64,000 nucleotides of DNA from Weissella confusa. GTDB taxonomy: Bacteria; Bacillota; Bacilli; Lactobacillales; Lactobacillaceae. Below the pieces are notes generated by a model. It had not been told where the DNA came from, made no database searches, and saw only the letters and a program-made list of their open reading frames with translations. This document shows positions 1 to 14,096 of the stretch, in pieces. Every line of letters begins with the position of its first letter. Position 1 is the first letter of the stretch. The position numbers and the translations under genes are program-made. The stretch covers positions 1 through 64,000 of the forward strand of contig NZ_PVSN01000020.1 in the NCBI RefSeq assembly GCF_004766315.1. Direction: 5' to 3'.

Positions 1-790
1 GATTGTCGAGATTAACATATCGTCCATCAAGTGCCATACGCTTCAATCGGGGATTTGACTTCAATCGGATGGTATAAAAAATATTGTTGCCTTCTAACGT
101 TTCCATCAAGTCTGGCGTGGCGAAGCCACTGTCACCACGCAAAATAATTGTCTGATGTTGAGCGGACAGACTAGTTGACAGATACCCTTGCACAAATTCA
201 GTTGCGCCATTACCGGTATAGGTATTGCCACTTCGCAACGATACCTGACGCACGGTTCCAGTTAAAGCATCGGTCATGATAAGCGGATGGTAACCGACGT
301 TCAAGTAGTGATAATTAAAACCAATTTTTTCTTGATGACCAAAGGTCTCAAAGTAGGTTGAATCCAAATCTAGCACCAGTTCAGTGTTGGCTGATCTTTC
401 ATCAATTAAAGAGACAATACGACGATTTAATTCTTGTAGCTCATCAATGTCTTCGTTCGTGAGATGTGATAGAAATCTGGAAATAGTTGGTTGAGATGCC
501 ATGTTTTGCGCATAAACAAGTCGATGTTCGATATCTTGGGTCAAGTAATCTGCAACGTCGTCGTTGCGATAACCTTCGATAACTTGAATGAGCATTTGCA
601 ATAACAATTCTACCTTAGCATAGCGTGGATTTTTGCGATTATCGTTGAATTCAACGTTATTAAAGAGCCTGGAAACTACAGGTGAATTCAGAAACATACT
701 AAGCAGCACGTTGCCACCATCCGAGGTAATTGGTGCCCCATTGTCTGAAACTGCAACTAAAGGGTTGCTAGGTAATACTTTTTGAGTCAT
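1..790 (-). CDS. IS1380-family transposase, N-terminal part
   Basis: Cut-and-paste DDE transposase for the surrounding IS. The ATG is at 790 with a GGAGCG ribosome site about nine bases upstream. The visible N-terminal ~263 residues start MTQKVLPSNPLVAVSDNG, a typical opening for this family, followed by a segment beginning SDGGNVLLSMFLNSP. Two catalytic acidic positions are visible, in the LVLDLDSTYFETFG segment and in the RGDSGFATP segment; the third (Glu) would lie beyond the window edge. No stop or frameshift is seen, so the gene may be active. It points away from the adhesin it interrupts. Confidence 0.88.
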   Translation of the reverse strand, partial: MTQKVLPSNPLVAVSDNGAPITSDGGNVLLSMFLNSPVVSRLFNNVEFNDNRKNPRYAKVELLLQMLIQVIEGYRNDDVADYLTQDIEHRLVYAQNMASQPTISRFLSHLTNEDIDELQELNRRIVSLIDERSANTELVLDLDSTYFETFGHQEKIGFNYHYLNVGYHPLIMTDALTGTVRQVSLRSGNTYTGNGATEFVQGYLSTSLSAQHQTIILRGDSGFATPDLMETLEGNNIFYTIRLKSNPRLKRMALDGRYVNLDN

Positions 791-867
791 AATTTTAGAC
801 GCTCCAATTTTTGAGTATTTGGTTTGTTTTCCACTAACAAAATATCATAAAAAAGAGCTCCTATGGT

Positions 868-886
868 TTTCACCCAACGGGTGAAA
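868..886. other. Hairpin in IS leader
   Basis: Perfect 8-bp stem TTTCACCC / GGGTGAAA with a 3-base loop, between the transposase start and the IS end. Such leader hairpins can limit impinging transcription or translation of the transposase. Confidence 0.5.
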
Positions 887-890
887 GCGC

Positions 891-935
891 AAAACCCGCT
901 GAAACGGTATTAACTTGTCGTTTCAGCGGGTTTTT
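891..935. terminator. IS-end hairpin, terminator-like
   Basis: A long stem, AAAACCCGCTGAAACG paired with CGTTTCAGCGGGTTTT across a 12-base loop, is followed by T residues on the plus strand and preceded by A residues, so it could terminate in both directions. It sits just inside the IS end and would shield the element from outside transcription, and the adhesin remnant from the IS. Confidence 0.6.
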
Positions 936-959
936 GTTTGTCTTGATGAATAATCCGGG

Positions 960-3900
960 TATTATTATTTAACAGACGCAATCCAAACGGAAAATGTACA
1001 CTTCTACACAGTTGATGCTAATGGTGACAAGGTTGCTATTAAGGATGATGTAAAGCTTACGGCTGCGCTGGATGCAGACGGTAAGCCACTGGCTGCTAAC
1101 GCTGGAAACTCAGATAAGACTATCGATTACAGCAAGATAACGCTTGAAATTCCTGGATATGAAATTATTTCAGATGGAACTAAGTCTGTGACTTCATATA
1201 ACGATATTGGTGTTCCACCCCAAGTTGATGCGAACAACAAGGTTAAGTACGGTACTGATGGAAAGGCGCTTCAAACTGCTGATACACATCCGGATGAAGT
1301 TAACGTTATTTACAAGGCTTTGCCACAAGAAGCTTCAGTTGTCTTCGTTGATCAAAACGGTAAGACAGTTAAGGCAACTTATAACTTGCCTGAAGGCGTT
1401 ACTGACGGAAAGTTGACAGCTAGTCAATTGCAAGAACTTGTAGATACGACTGTTAAGGGATATCACCTTGTTCAAAATCCTTTGACTGCTGACTTCACAT
1501 ACAGCGCTGATGCTGCCAAGAATGTTTTGACGGTTGTTTACGCACCTGATGAGCAAAAGGCGACAATTAACTTCAACTTGCAAGGTAAGACGGATGCAAA
1601 GTTCAACGCTGCGCACCCTTCAATTACCTTGATTGGTACGACTGGCGAAAAGATTGCTAGCGACACGCAATTCGTTCAAGTTAGTGGCAACACGTATCGC
1701 GTTGCTACGGCAGATGAACAATCCGACGACAACATGACGTTGGCAAAGTGGGACCAAGCAACGTTTGCTGGTTACACGCGTGTATCTGATGCGTTGCCTA
1801 CTTTGACGTTTACGTTTGACGGTAATGATAACCACACGTCTGACAACAAGTCAGTTGCGGACAACGATACAACGGCACAAACGTTTAACTTGGGTTACAC
1901 GGCAAATGCAACGCAAGTTAAGGTCGTGTACCGTGTTATGCAGATGAAGATTGAGTATGACGCCAATGGTAAGGCCTACACGGTTCCTGATTTGGATGCC
2001 GATGGTAACTACCAATACCGTACTGTGACGCCTGATGGTGTTGATACATCAGAAACGGGTACTTTTGGTGATTCATACACGGTCGATGTTGCAAATAAGT
2101 CATTGCTTAACCAAGGTTATGAGTTTGGTTCTGTTGATTATCAATCAACATCAACAAATGGTAAGGCAATTACAGTTACGAATGCCACGCAAACTGGCAT
2201 TGACGCTGGAACGGCAAATGACATCACGTACACTTACTTCCCAGATACGTACTACGAAAAGACTGGTAGTCCAAAGGGAACAACAGTTACAAAGTCAATC
2301 GTGAACCAACTAGCATTCTCCGAGAATGACTACGCTGATAACGATGCAACGGTTTACGTAACGTACAAGCCTATTCTTTATAACTTTGATATCGTCTATG
2401 TTGTTAAGGATGCTGATGGACATGCTACGGGTAGTGGTGTCTTGATTCACGAGGCCGGTATTGCCGGAACGTTCTATTCATATGACACGCCTGTATTGCC
2501 ACAGCCTGAATATATTATGGACCACGCGGACCAAGCTAACTTGAACGGTCCTTATGGACCACAAGTTAACGGGTTTGGTTTGGGAACGTCTGCTGATGGT
2601 GACGAATATGTTGCTATTGCCGACGGAACTAACAGCGACAAGGCCCACTTGATTGTTACGTATACTGCCCAAAAGATGTCTGTTACGGCCAATTATGTAT
2701 TGGTAGACAAGAATGGAAAGCCGGTTACTGATGAAAACGGTAATAAGGTATTCTTGGCTAACAACGCGGTTTCTCTTGGAAACATTGGAAGTGCGGTTGA
2801 CTTGGGAACGTTTAAGCAAGTGCAATCAAACGGATCAACTTCAACAGAAAATTTGTCTGTTGATAAGGCTGTCCCAACTATTCCAGGTTACGTTTTGACG
2901 AACAAAGATGGTGTTTGGGAATCAGACCCATTGCGTTATAGCGATTTGGACTTGGCTGATGAGTCAGGTAAGCTAATTCCGATTGTTCCTGAATTGAATG
3001 CAGATGGCTCATATAAGTTGAGCGCTGATGGTAAGTCAATCTTGGTTAAGACTGGGGATGGCAAGTATGACATCGTCGTTCAAACGGCTGCGCAATACAA
3101 GGATTACGTTGAAAATGTTTACAACCAATATGTTGCCGATTACAACAAGCTGGTTGCGGACTACAACGCTAAGCATGCAACTGAAATTGCTGCGGATCCA
3201 AGTAAGGAATTGACGGAAAAGACAGCTTGGTTCGCTGGACTTAACGTCGAGGAGCAAATTAACGAAATTTGGGGTCAATCAAACTTGGATGCGGTTGATG
3301 CCAAGAACGCTAAGCACCTCTACCAGCCAGCGCAAAACTACGTCACATACCAATACCAATTGGATCCAACGATTACGTACACGTACAAGTCTGGCAATGT
3401 AACGTTGTCAGTTGATACGAAGGACAAGACTTTGGATACAACTGGTAAGAAGTTGTTGATGAAGAATGCTGCGGGCGCATTTGTTGCATACGACGGCACG
3501 ACAAGCACGACGTTGTACTATGACACACCAGACCACAAGGTGGCTTTGGAACACGTAGATCCAACGTACGCTGACGTTGATGAAACGACCGGTGCTTCTA
3601 AGGGTGCCGGTGCTTACACGGTTACTGATAACTTGGCAAATGCTGCAGGATACAGTCGTTCAGATAAGCAAGGGGCTATCTTTGACGGAAATGCGTCTGT
3701 CACAAATAACGAATTGCCAAACACGAACTTCAACGTAACGTTCACAGCACAAACGCAACAAGTTAATGTCGCGTATGATTTGGCTGAAGCTGACAAGAAT
3801 AACGCTGCAGCAGTTGCTAAGGTAGCTGATATGCACGGACACACGGTGGCCGTTGCGACTGATACAACGTACAAGGTTGATGCGGATGGTACAAAGGATG

Positions 3901-5405
3901 CCTTTGGGGATGCTGTTGATACGATTCCAGCTGGATATGTTGTTGGCGCAATCACAGTTAACGGTGTGAAGGTTGCGTCTTATGACAATGCGACCCACAA
4001 GTTGATGACCGCTGATGGTAAGTCTGAATTTACGACGATGGACCAATTGGCAGTCGCTAACGATGGCGCAACGGTGAAGAACAATGTGGTTTACACGTTG
4101 CAAGCTTTGCCACAAAACTTGAACGTCTCTTACGGTTACACGACGGATACGTTTAAGGATTGGACAGCACCAGCTACGTTGACGGACGATGCGGGACAAG
4201 CAGTTACAAATGTTGTGAACGACACGACTTATGTCACTGATCAAACTTACCCAGTTAACGTGCCAGCCATTAAGGGTTACACGGCAACGATTCAACAATT
4301 GTCAACGGATGGCAAGAAGGTCTTGAACAGTTGGTCAGCAACACAATTTGCTACCTTGCAAAAGGCCGGTTTGGTTATGGCTGATGGCGGTGCAACCTAC
4401 AAGGTAACGTACACGCCAATTGCCGATACTGTGCAAGTAACGTACACGAAGCCTGGCGTTTCAGGTGCTTACTTGACGGCTGATACAGTATCAACAGTTG
4501 TTGATGCAACATTTGACGTGACTGAAAAGGGACCATTGGCTAGCCAAATCCCTGTAGGTTACCAAGTTGCTTCTGTCTCAATTAACGGTGGTGAGGAAAT
4601 CGCCATTGATAAGGCAACGAGTGACGACTTCAAGGTGGCTTACCGCGTAGACGCAAATGGCAATGTCATTGCAAACACGGTTGTTTATAACTTGAAGCCA
4701 TCATTGAAACACTTGAAGGTGACTTACGCCTTCGCATCAAATGGTGGTACAAACAAGTTGCCTGCTACGGTTGATGATTTGAAGTACTCAACGGGTGAGG
4801 ACTTCAACTTGACCACGGCTGGTTACGTGCCAACAATTCCTGGTTACACAGCTTCTGTTAAGGATTCAGCTGGTAACACGATTGACTTCGCAAACGATGT
4901 GCAAATGTCTTCAACTGGTTTGACGTTGAATGTGACGTACACACCAAAGAAGCAAACCGTTGCTGTTAATTACGACACGACAAACTTGTCAGATACGCAA
5001 AAGGATGCTGTCAACACGGCGTACAACACAACAGCGTTGGTAAACGGTTCAATTACGGGGAAGACAGATGACAAGTACGCTGATGTAGCGTCAGGTGTGC
5101 CATCATTCGATTACACAACAGTTAAGGCTGTACCTGGTTACACGTTTACGGTTGTTGATGCAGCTGGTAAGGCAGTTGTCACTGACAGTAAGACAGACTT
5201 TAAGTTCACGTCATTGACGGATACGTTGGCAGTAAATGCTGATGGGAAGTTGAAGAACGGTGCTTATACAGTGACGTACACACCTGTTCAACAAAAGTTG
5301 CAAGTGAACTTTACGTATGACACGAGCAAGGGTGAAACGCCACGCGCTGTGTCAGCAGATAAGTTGGCAACTTACAACGTAATTGAGCAAGATGCGACGA
5401 CCTAA
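960..5405 (+). pseudogene. MucBP-domain giant adhesin, fragment 1 (5' end lost to IS1380)
   Basis: First surviving piece of a giant mucin-binding adhesin. The frame is open from the IS boundary at 960 (YYLTDAIQTENVHFYTVDAN) to a TAA at 5403-5405. The signal peptide and N-terminus are missing, and no start or ribosome site is seen. The sequence is a string of about 100-residue MucBP-like modules, each opening with a segment such as VTYTP...QKVxVxY and carrying the IPGYT/VPGYT motif. Repeated modules with Thr/Asp-rich composition are known from Mub/MucBP surface proteins of lactobacilli, which bind mucus or other bacteria. The next fragment continues in exactly the same frame, so TAA replaces one residue rather than ending a protein. 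The full gene would have coded for at least about 4790 residues. TTG could be used for chance reinitiation, but functional expression is unlikely. Confidence 0.8.
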
Positions 5406-5432
5406 ACTGGTGATAACACGGCAGACAATATC

Positions 5433-8400
5433 GTGACCCAAATCAAGAAGTTGTTGACGGAAACGAACAACATGCCTGGTTACTCATACACAATCAAGGT
5501 TACAAGCGGTACTGATGTCGCAAACTACCAAGATGTGAGTGAGTTGACGGATGCTGAAATGACAGCCACCGGACAAACGGTTGAAGTTGTCTTTGCTCCT
5601 GATCCACAAAAGTTGGTCATCAAGTACAACTTGCTTGATAACGGCAAGACGTCAACGATGACGGTTGGTAATGTGCCGAACTTGCCAACACAATTTACGG
5701 ATGGCTTCTCAGATACGACGATTAACTATGTTAAGAACCAATTGACGGATGCCGACTTGAAGGTACCTGGTTACACTTACACCATTCAAATTGTAGATAA
5801 GGTATACGCAACGTTCTCTGATGCGCCAGTCTACAAGACGATTGCTGAAGCTGCGGCTGTGATGGCTCTATACGACCACGATGATGATTTCGACCAACAA
5901 ATCATTGTGACGTACACGAAGTCAACAAACCAAAAGGCACGTTTGACTGGTTTGGTTGACGATAACGGTCATGCTAAGGCTGATATTTTGGGTGATGGCG
6001 GTCACGGTGTAACTGGTGAACAAATTAAGTTTGCTGGTATTACGGATGCTGACTTGCAACGTAAGGGTTACACGGCTGTCCTTGTGCAAAAGGTTGGCAA
6101 CGTTGAGACGCCATATGCAAACTTGAATAGTTTGCCAACTTACACGGCGGATGATGACGACGAACAAATCTTTACGGTTGAATACACGCCAAAGGCTCAA
6201 AATGTACCAGTTGTAACGGAAGGTTTGCCAAACAACTTGATGCCATCAGTACCTGGATTATCAGGTGTAACGGATGGTGATTATGTTTTGCCAGATGCTG
6301 AACAATTGGCTGCATTGACTGTTGCTGGATATCACATTACGGGCTACAAGTTAGTCGGTGCAAATGGTGATGAGACGATTAAGTCATTTGATGCCACTGG
6401 ATTCGCTGGTCAAAAGCTTGCTTTGAACACGAACCCTAAGAGTGATTCAGACTTGAAGTACACACAATTCGTTGTGACGTACGCACCTGATATGCAACAA
6501 GCTAAGGTTATCGTGATGGCGAAGGATAACAGTGCAGCTGCAAAGACTTACGAGTCAGAAGCAGGTGTCACTGGCGGTGATATCGTCTTCAAGAATGTTA
6601 CGGATGCTGATTTGCAAATCCCTGGCTACAGCTATGTTGTAAAGACAAGCGCTGACAAGGATAGTCAATACCAAACGTTGGCCGATGCCGAACAAGCGAT
6701 GAGCAAGTTCGATAACACAGTCAACGGTACGGCCACGACTGACTCAAATGAGCAAACGTATACGGTAACGTACACGCCACTTGATCAATCAATCAACATC
6801 GTTGCGCAAGGTTTGCCAACTGCAAAGACTTGGCCAACCAAGGCGTTGACTGGTGTGACTGATGGTCAATACGTTGGTGTGCCAACGGCTGATGCCTTGC
6901 ATGTTGATGGTTACGATTACAAGATTTACCCAGTTGGTGATCACACCAAGGATGTTTCCTTGGCTGATTTGACGGCTGGCAAATTCACGATGAACGGCGA
7001 CAAGCTTGCGGTTTCTGGTTACGATGTCGTTTACACGGCGAAGGATGCAACGGCTCAAATTAAGTACGTATTTGATGGAACTGCAAAGCCTTCAGATGCA
7101 ACAAAGGCCAAGCTACCAGCAAATGGCACGATTGCGGGTAAGACGGATGGTGCCTACCCAGACACGAAGATTGCTGAAATTCCTGGCTACACCGTAGTGG
7201 TAACTTGGAACGGAACAGCAACGGGTTCATATGTTGGTAAGACATGGTCTGGTACGTTTACGGCTGCCGATAATGCTGGTACGAACTCTGTTTACACAGT
7301 TACGTACACACCAACGTTGCAGAACATCAAGGTGAACTACAGTGTTGATACGCAATACACAGCCGATTCATTCACGGTACCATCACAACCGGTAACCCAA
7401 ATCTCAACGGACTATGGTTACCAAGTGACATCAATTTCAACGCCAGGTTATGCTATCGAATCTGTTATGGGGAAGGCGGTTTCTACTGCGCTACCAAAGA
7501 GTGCCGATGGTAACTACTATGTGTTGGATGAGAATACGTTGATCAGCTTGGACTTGAAGAACGTAACGTTCACAGGCGAAGCGACAATCGACAATAAGTA
7601 CCGCGATGACAAGACAAATCAAATTAATTACGCGATTGTCTTGGTACCAACGCAACAACAAGCTGACGTTACTTACCACTTTGCAAACAGCAACCCTAAC
7701 GAGGCAGCTGTTGCGAAGGTGACGGAAGTTGGTAAGGCGAAGGATGCGACAACGTTTACAAACAACCAAACGGTTTACACAGATCACGATTACAACATCA
7801 CGGTGCCAAAGATTGATGGTTACGATGTGACGATTGTTGAAAATGTGACAAGCAAGTCAATTGTGACTGAAAAGCCAACGAAGCTTGCTGCTAACCAAAC
7901 GGTTGTTGACAATGCTGATGGTACGTACACGGTTTTGACAACGACGAAGGATGTTAAGGGTGCTTACACACTTGATAACACAACGTTGTCAGCAACAATG
8001 CACGCGGCTGATGCAAGTTACGTTGTCACGTACACGCCAACGACTCAAAAGGTTAAGGTGACGTACGACGTTTCAAAGTTGTCTAAGACAGAACAAAAGC
8101 TAGTCGATGCACCTGCTGATGGTGCAATCACTGGTGCAACTGATATGGCCTATGCCGACAAGGAAGTTGTTTCTGCAGATGAGACGGTTGATTATACGAA
8201 GATTGCCCACAAGACTGGTTACACATACGCATTGATGGCCAACAATGAAGTGGTTAAGGATGCCAAGGGTAACCCAATTACGGGTATGACGACGGACTTC
8301 GATTTGAACGATTTGCCAGGAACAATGACGTTAACGGATGGTACGTTGACTGTGCCAGAATTTACGGTTGTTTACACGGCTGATAAGCAAGATCAAATCG

Positions 8401-11400
8401 TCACGATTGATTATGCTGATGTGCCAGTGTTGAACAAGGATTCAGTGGTGTTGACGAACCATGCCAACTCAAGCGATGAACTTGCGCAAATTGATTTGAG
8501 CAAGTATGTCGTGGACGGTTATGACATGTACGTTGATGGCGAGCTAGTTGCTGACCAAGTAAAGCCAAGTATTGTTGCTGAAACAGCGGATACGAACGAC
8601 TTGACTGACGGTAAGGATGCAACGCCACAAACACACAAGGTGACATTTGTTGCTAAGGCTGTTCAAAAGGCGACATTGAAGTATGCTAACTATCCAAAGT
8701 CAGCTGGTACGAAGGCTGATGTTGTTATCGACGATGGTGTTTCTGATACCGACATCAAGTTTAATGTAACGGCGGATGACTTGGCAGTGCCTGGTTATTC
8801 ATATGTTATTACGCGTTTGTTAGATGATGGCAAAGTGAAGCTTGATAGCGAAGGTCACGTGATTGACGAACAAACGTCGGACGCTGAAAACCCTATCAAG
8901 GCAACGTTTACACGTGATACGTCTGATAACCAAACGTATGTTGTAACGTACACGGCTTTGAAGCAACCGGTGACTGTTCAAGTTGTTGATGATGATAACA
9001 GCGGAGCTCAAATCGACTTGGCTGCTGTAAAGGATGCTGATAAGGCTTGGGATTCAGACACTGATGCACCATTGACGTACACGACGGATCAAGCAACGGC
9101 TTTGCTCAAGCAATTGAACAAGGGTACGGACTTGACCGTGGCTAAGATTGACGGTGCTGATGTTGATACTAAGGTTGGCGCAAACGTGATTACAATTCAC
9201 GTTAAGCACGCAACTAAGGCAATTAGCCAAACGGTGACGATGGATACGTCAGCTGTATATGGTAAGAACGGTTTGGCAACTGATGGTCAGTCAGTTGGCA
9301 CAGTTAAGTCACAAACAGCAACGTTGACAGGTACCGAAGACCTTTACACGGGCGAAGTAATCGCATGGGATAACCCATCAGTGACGTTGACGGTAGATGT
9401 GCCAGCTAAGGCCGGTTACACGCCAGGTTTGACGACGCCAGATGGTGCAACGTTGACTGGTGAAACAGTGACGTTGACGAAGGACTTCCCAGCGAATGTT
9501 GATTTTGCAACGTTGGATACGACATTCAACCCAGTTGTGACTTACACGGCTGATAAGAAGTCTTCAACGGTTTCATTTGTTGATGAAACACAACCTGGTA
9601 CGACATTTGCAGACATGACGAAGAACCAAATGGCTTTGCCAGATGGTGTAACGGACGCGAAGATTAACTTCAAGTCTGTGACGGATATGATTGCTGATTT
9701 GGAGGCAAAGGGCTATGTTGTTGATACAACAAAGACGACTTTGCCAACGGATGCCACATTTAATGCCGATAACAACGACAACCAATTTACGGTTTACTTG
9801 AAGCACGACATTAAGGCAGCGATCGATGCGCCAGAAACAGTTACGGGAACAATCACGTACACTGGTGCAACGCAAAATCCAGCGCCAGTAACGCAAACTG
9901 GAACGGTAACACGTCATTACAGTGTTGACGCGGTGACTGGTGAAGAAATTACATCAGGCACGAATTATGCAGATCCAACTAAGTTCAAGGCATCAACATA
10001 CCAAGATGCAACTGGTGATATTGACTCAGTTAATGCGACTGGTACGGTTGTGACATTTAAGACGGTGGCAACGCCTGCTTATGATGCTGCAACAAAGACG
10101 CACGATGAACTAAAGGGTTATGCCGTTAACACGCCAGAAGTGACAATGACGACTAGCTTGGGAACTGATGGTAAGTTTGAATCAACTTACACGGCAGTAC
10201 CACAAGATGCCTTGGTAAACTTCGTTGACGTGACGGATGGCGGTAAGTCAATTGCTGGATTGAACATTTGGGGTACGACCAATGGTGGTGCCATCAAGTG
10301 GGAAGGAACTGAGGAACAAACTGAGTTCGGCGTAGCAATTGCACCTGAACAACTAAAGACAGTCGCTGATATTGTGAAGTCTTTGGAGGCCAAGGGTTAT
10401 GTTGTTGTTACGAACCCAGTTGGTGCTGATGGTACGGCTAGCGATAAGTCAGGCGTCATCCAATGGGATAACGATCCTGACGCTAAGCAAAGTATCACAG
10501 TGACATTGAAGCACGGGGTGACGAAGAAGTCTGAGTCAAAGACCGTTACGGAGGCGGTTCACTACACTGGTTACACAGGTAGTGACGATGCAACCAAGGC
10601 CAAGTTGGCTGACGTTGTAAAGGATGCCGACGTAACGCGTACGTTCTATGTTGATAATGTCACGAATGAAGAAGTGACGGCATCAACAAAGGGATTGACG
10701 CTTGGTGACTATGGCAAGGATGCTGATGCACCGGTCTTCACGCTTAAGAGTGATGACGCAACGGCTTCAGTTGATGCAACGACTGGTACGGTAACATTTA
10801 CGACAGTGACGTCACCAGATGTTGAAGGTTACGATGTTGATAAGGCAGCTGTGACAACAACTGCTAAGTATGGTGAAAACCCTACTGCAACGACAGTAAC
10901 TTACACACCAGAAGTTGCGACGGCTGGCATCACGTTCATCGATGATGTCACTGGTCAACCAATTCACAACGATGTTATTACGGGTCAAACTGATGCCAAG
11001 ATGACGTATGACGTTGCGGAAGCGTTGAAGAAGTTGAACGAAGATCCAAAGTTTAGTAATGGATTGACGATTGTATCTGATAACTTTACAGGTACGGACG
11101 CTGTCTTTGATAATCAAACGGATACAGCAACGGTCACATCACAAAACTTTGTGGTTCACGTAAAGCACGTCACGGAACGTCACAAGGAAACGGTGACGAC
11201 AACCAACAAGGTGAAGATTGTGACGAAGGTCGGGGATGATGTAACGACAACTGACGGTACGCCGGTAACGGGTACAATCACGCGTGAGTACACATACGAC
11301 CCTGTAACGAAGACTGAAATTCCAACTGAAAATGTGGGAAACAGCACTTACTACACGACGCCGGATGGCCCAACTTACACAGTTTCAGACGGTAAGACGG

Positions 11401-14096
11401 ATGTTCACGTTGATCAAACTGGTAAGGTAACATTCGATGTGCCATCAGATGACAAGCCTGGTTATACCAAGACTGTTCAAAACGATGGCGCAACTTATGA
11501 CAACCCTGATGGTGAGACGACAATTACGTACACGGCTAACCCAGCTAATGCAACGGTAACGTTGATTGATGATGTTACTGGTAAGGTGCTTGGTACTGTG
11601 ACGTTGACTGGTGTCACGGATCAAGTGGTTGATTTTGCAACGGCTGATAAGGCAGTTGCTGATCAAGAAGCGGCCGGTTACCACGTTGTGAATAACCAAT
11701 ACGATGCTGCTAAGGCATCAGGCGAAAAGTTTGATGTGAATGCAGATACAGATGGTGCAACACAACACTGGACGGTTCACTTCAACCACAAGACGACGAA
11801 GCAAGAGTCAACGACGCCAGTTAAGAAGACGACGACATTTGTTGTTGACGGTACAACTGGTGCGCATGACCCAATCACACAAACTGGAGAAGTAACAAAG
11901 CACTATCCAGGGGATGCGACGAAGAAAGGTGACGATGCAAAGACGCCAATCGATCCAACTGATACAACGGACTTTACGAACGAAACTGGTGACGGTTACC
12001 CCGATAAGCCAACATACACGTCAGACAACACAACGCCTGATGGTACACCAGGTTTGACGGGTGTTACGCCTCAAGGTGATCCAATCTTTGATGACGTGAC
12101 GTATCCAAACGTGCCAGGTTACACACCAAGTGAGCCGGTAACGGACGCTGATGGTAACCAAGTAGTGACGTATAAGCCAATGACGCAAACAGCTAAGGTT
12201 GTCTACAAGGACAAGCTAACTGATACGGTATTGCACACGGATACGCCAAGTGGTTTGACAGATCGTACGATTGATTACAGTACGGCGGATGAAATCGCTG
12301 ACTTGGTAAAGGCTGGTTACGCACTTGTGTCTGATGGATTCAAGCCAGGTGCAACATACAAGCCTTCTGATAACACGTTCTATGTCATCTTGAACCACGC
12401 TGTTGAGCCGGGAACAGAGACTGAGACGGTTACAAAGAAGATTACGTATGTTGTTGATGGTGGTGATCCATCAAAGGCACCAGCACCAGTTGACCAAACG
12501 GTTACGGTTGAACGTAAGTTTGCGGTTGATAAGGTGACGGGTCACGAAATTCCTGATGGTGACGTGACAAGTGATAACTACACTGGTGGTTTCCCTGACT
12601 CATACAAGACGACGGGTGACGACAATGATGGGGATGTTGTGAACGATAAGACTGGTGACGTCACATTCAACGATGTAACGACGCCAGAAATTCCAGGGTA
12701 CACGGCGAAGGTAACGACGCCAGCGGCACCAGGAAGCTTTGCTCACAACGATGTCACTGAAGTGGTGACGTACACACCAAATGACCAAACGGTTAAGGTA
12801 CACTACGACAACACGAATTTGACGCCAAACCAACAAAACAGTGTGCCAAATGGTGATTCTGACTTCACAATGACGGGTAAGACTGACACGCCATACGATA
12901 CAGCTACTGTAACGGGTGGACCAACGACGGTACCTGCCGTACCTGGTTACACATTTACGGTAACGTCAAATGGCAAGACAATCTTCACGTCAGATGATGA
13001 TAACCCAACGTACGACTTCAAGACGGTTACAGATGGTCACAACTTCACAGTTACTGACACTGGTTTGACGGACGGTGATTACACAATCACGTACGCACCA
13101 AAGACAGTTACTGGACAAGTTGTTATCATCGACGATGCAACAGGCAAGCCAGTTCAAACGGATGAGTTGACTGGTAAGACAGATGCGGATGTTGTTTACG
13201 ATTCAGCAGCAACAATCAAGAACTTTACGGATAAGGGCTATGTCCTTGTCTCAAACGACTTGAGCGATGCCAAGACGTACAACGCTGATGATACGAAGAA
13301 CCACTTCGAAATCCACTTGAAGCACGATACGGCTGATGGTACTGGTACACCAACAACGACGGTTCGTCACACGACGATTAAGACGCCAGATGGCAAGACG
13401 ACAACGGTTGAACAAGTTGTTGAAGTCACGCCACACTATAGCGTTGATCGTGTTACTGGCGAACGCGTACCTGATGATGATTTGAACGACAAGACGAAGT
13501 ACGACAATACGGAAACGCCTTGGTTCGAGAAGAACGATAAGACATCAGATGGCACGGTTGGTGTAACTGACTTCGATAAGAACACAGGCACGCCAACGTT
13601 CGGCGATGTTGATGTACCAAATGTGCCAGGTTACACAGTCGTTCGTACGCCAAATGATCCAGCAAAGCCAAACGGTGACCAAACGGTAACGTACACGGCT
13701 AACGATGCGAAGGCTCGAGTTGTCTATGTAGACGATACGACTAACGCAACGTTGCGTACGGATGATTTGGATGGTGTTACGGATGCAGAAATTGATTACA
13801 ACAGTGATGATGTAATCAAGGATTATGAATCAAAGGGCTATGTACTGGTTTCAGATGGCTTTGCCGAAGGAACACAATACGATGCAACTGATGATTCAGA
13901 AGCTGACTCTCAAGTATTCGTTGTTCACTTGAAGCACGATACGCAAGACGATACTGGTACGCCAAGGATGACAGTTCGCCACACAACAATTACAACGCCA
14001 GATGGCAAGACGACGACGGTTGAACAAGTCGTTGAAGTTACGCCACACTACAGTGTTGATAAGGTGACGGTGAACGCGTACCTGATGATGATTTGA
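5433..14096 (+). pseudogene. MucBP/Mub-B2-type giant adhesin, fragment 2
   Basis: Middle piece of the giant adhesin, in the same frame as fragment 1; readable sequence resumes directly after the TAA (TGDNTADNIVTQIKK). The first part repeats the MucBP-like modules with a PGYTYTI-type motif. From about 9000 onward the modules change to alternating Mub-type units with segments like FVDETQPGT or LIDDVTGKVLGT, a GYVVVTN/GYVLVSN strand and a VHLKH strand, then a VTRHYSVD or EVTPHYSVD segment. These resemble MucBP_2 and Mub B2-like domains. It ends at 14094-14096 because one G of a GGG run is missing near 14069-14070; homologous repeat units read VTGERVPDD there, but this copy reads VTVNAYLMMI and stops. 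If a GTG at 5433 initiated, there would be no signal peptide, so export would fail. Confidence 0.8.

Larger units (their letters stand above)
1..959 (-). mobile_element. IS1380-family insertion sequence, right part only (cut by window edge)
   Basis: A DDE transposase gene on the minus strand is followed outward by about 170 bases holding two hairpins, and then by the reading frame of an unrelated adhesin. Read inward from the outside, the outer end begins CCCGGATTATTCATC, placed at about 945-959; this boundary is inferred from where the MucBP reading frame begins. IS1380-type elements have short terminal inverted repeats beginning with CC. The other end and any target duplication lie outside the window, so the exact ends are not proven. 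Confidence 0.75.
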
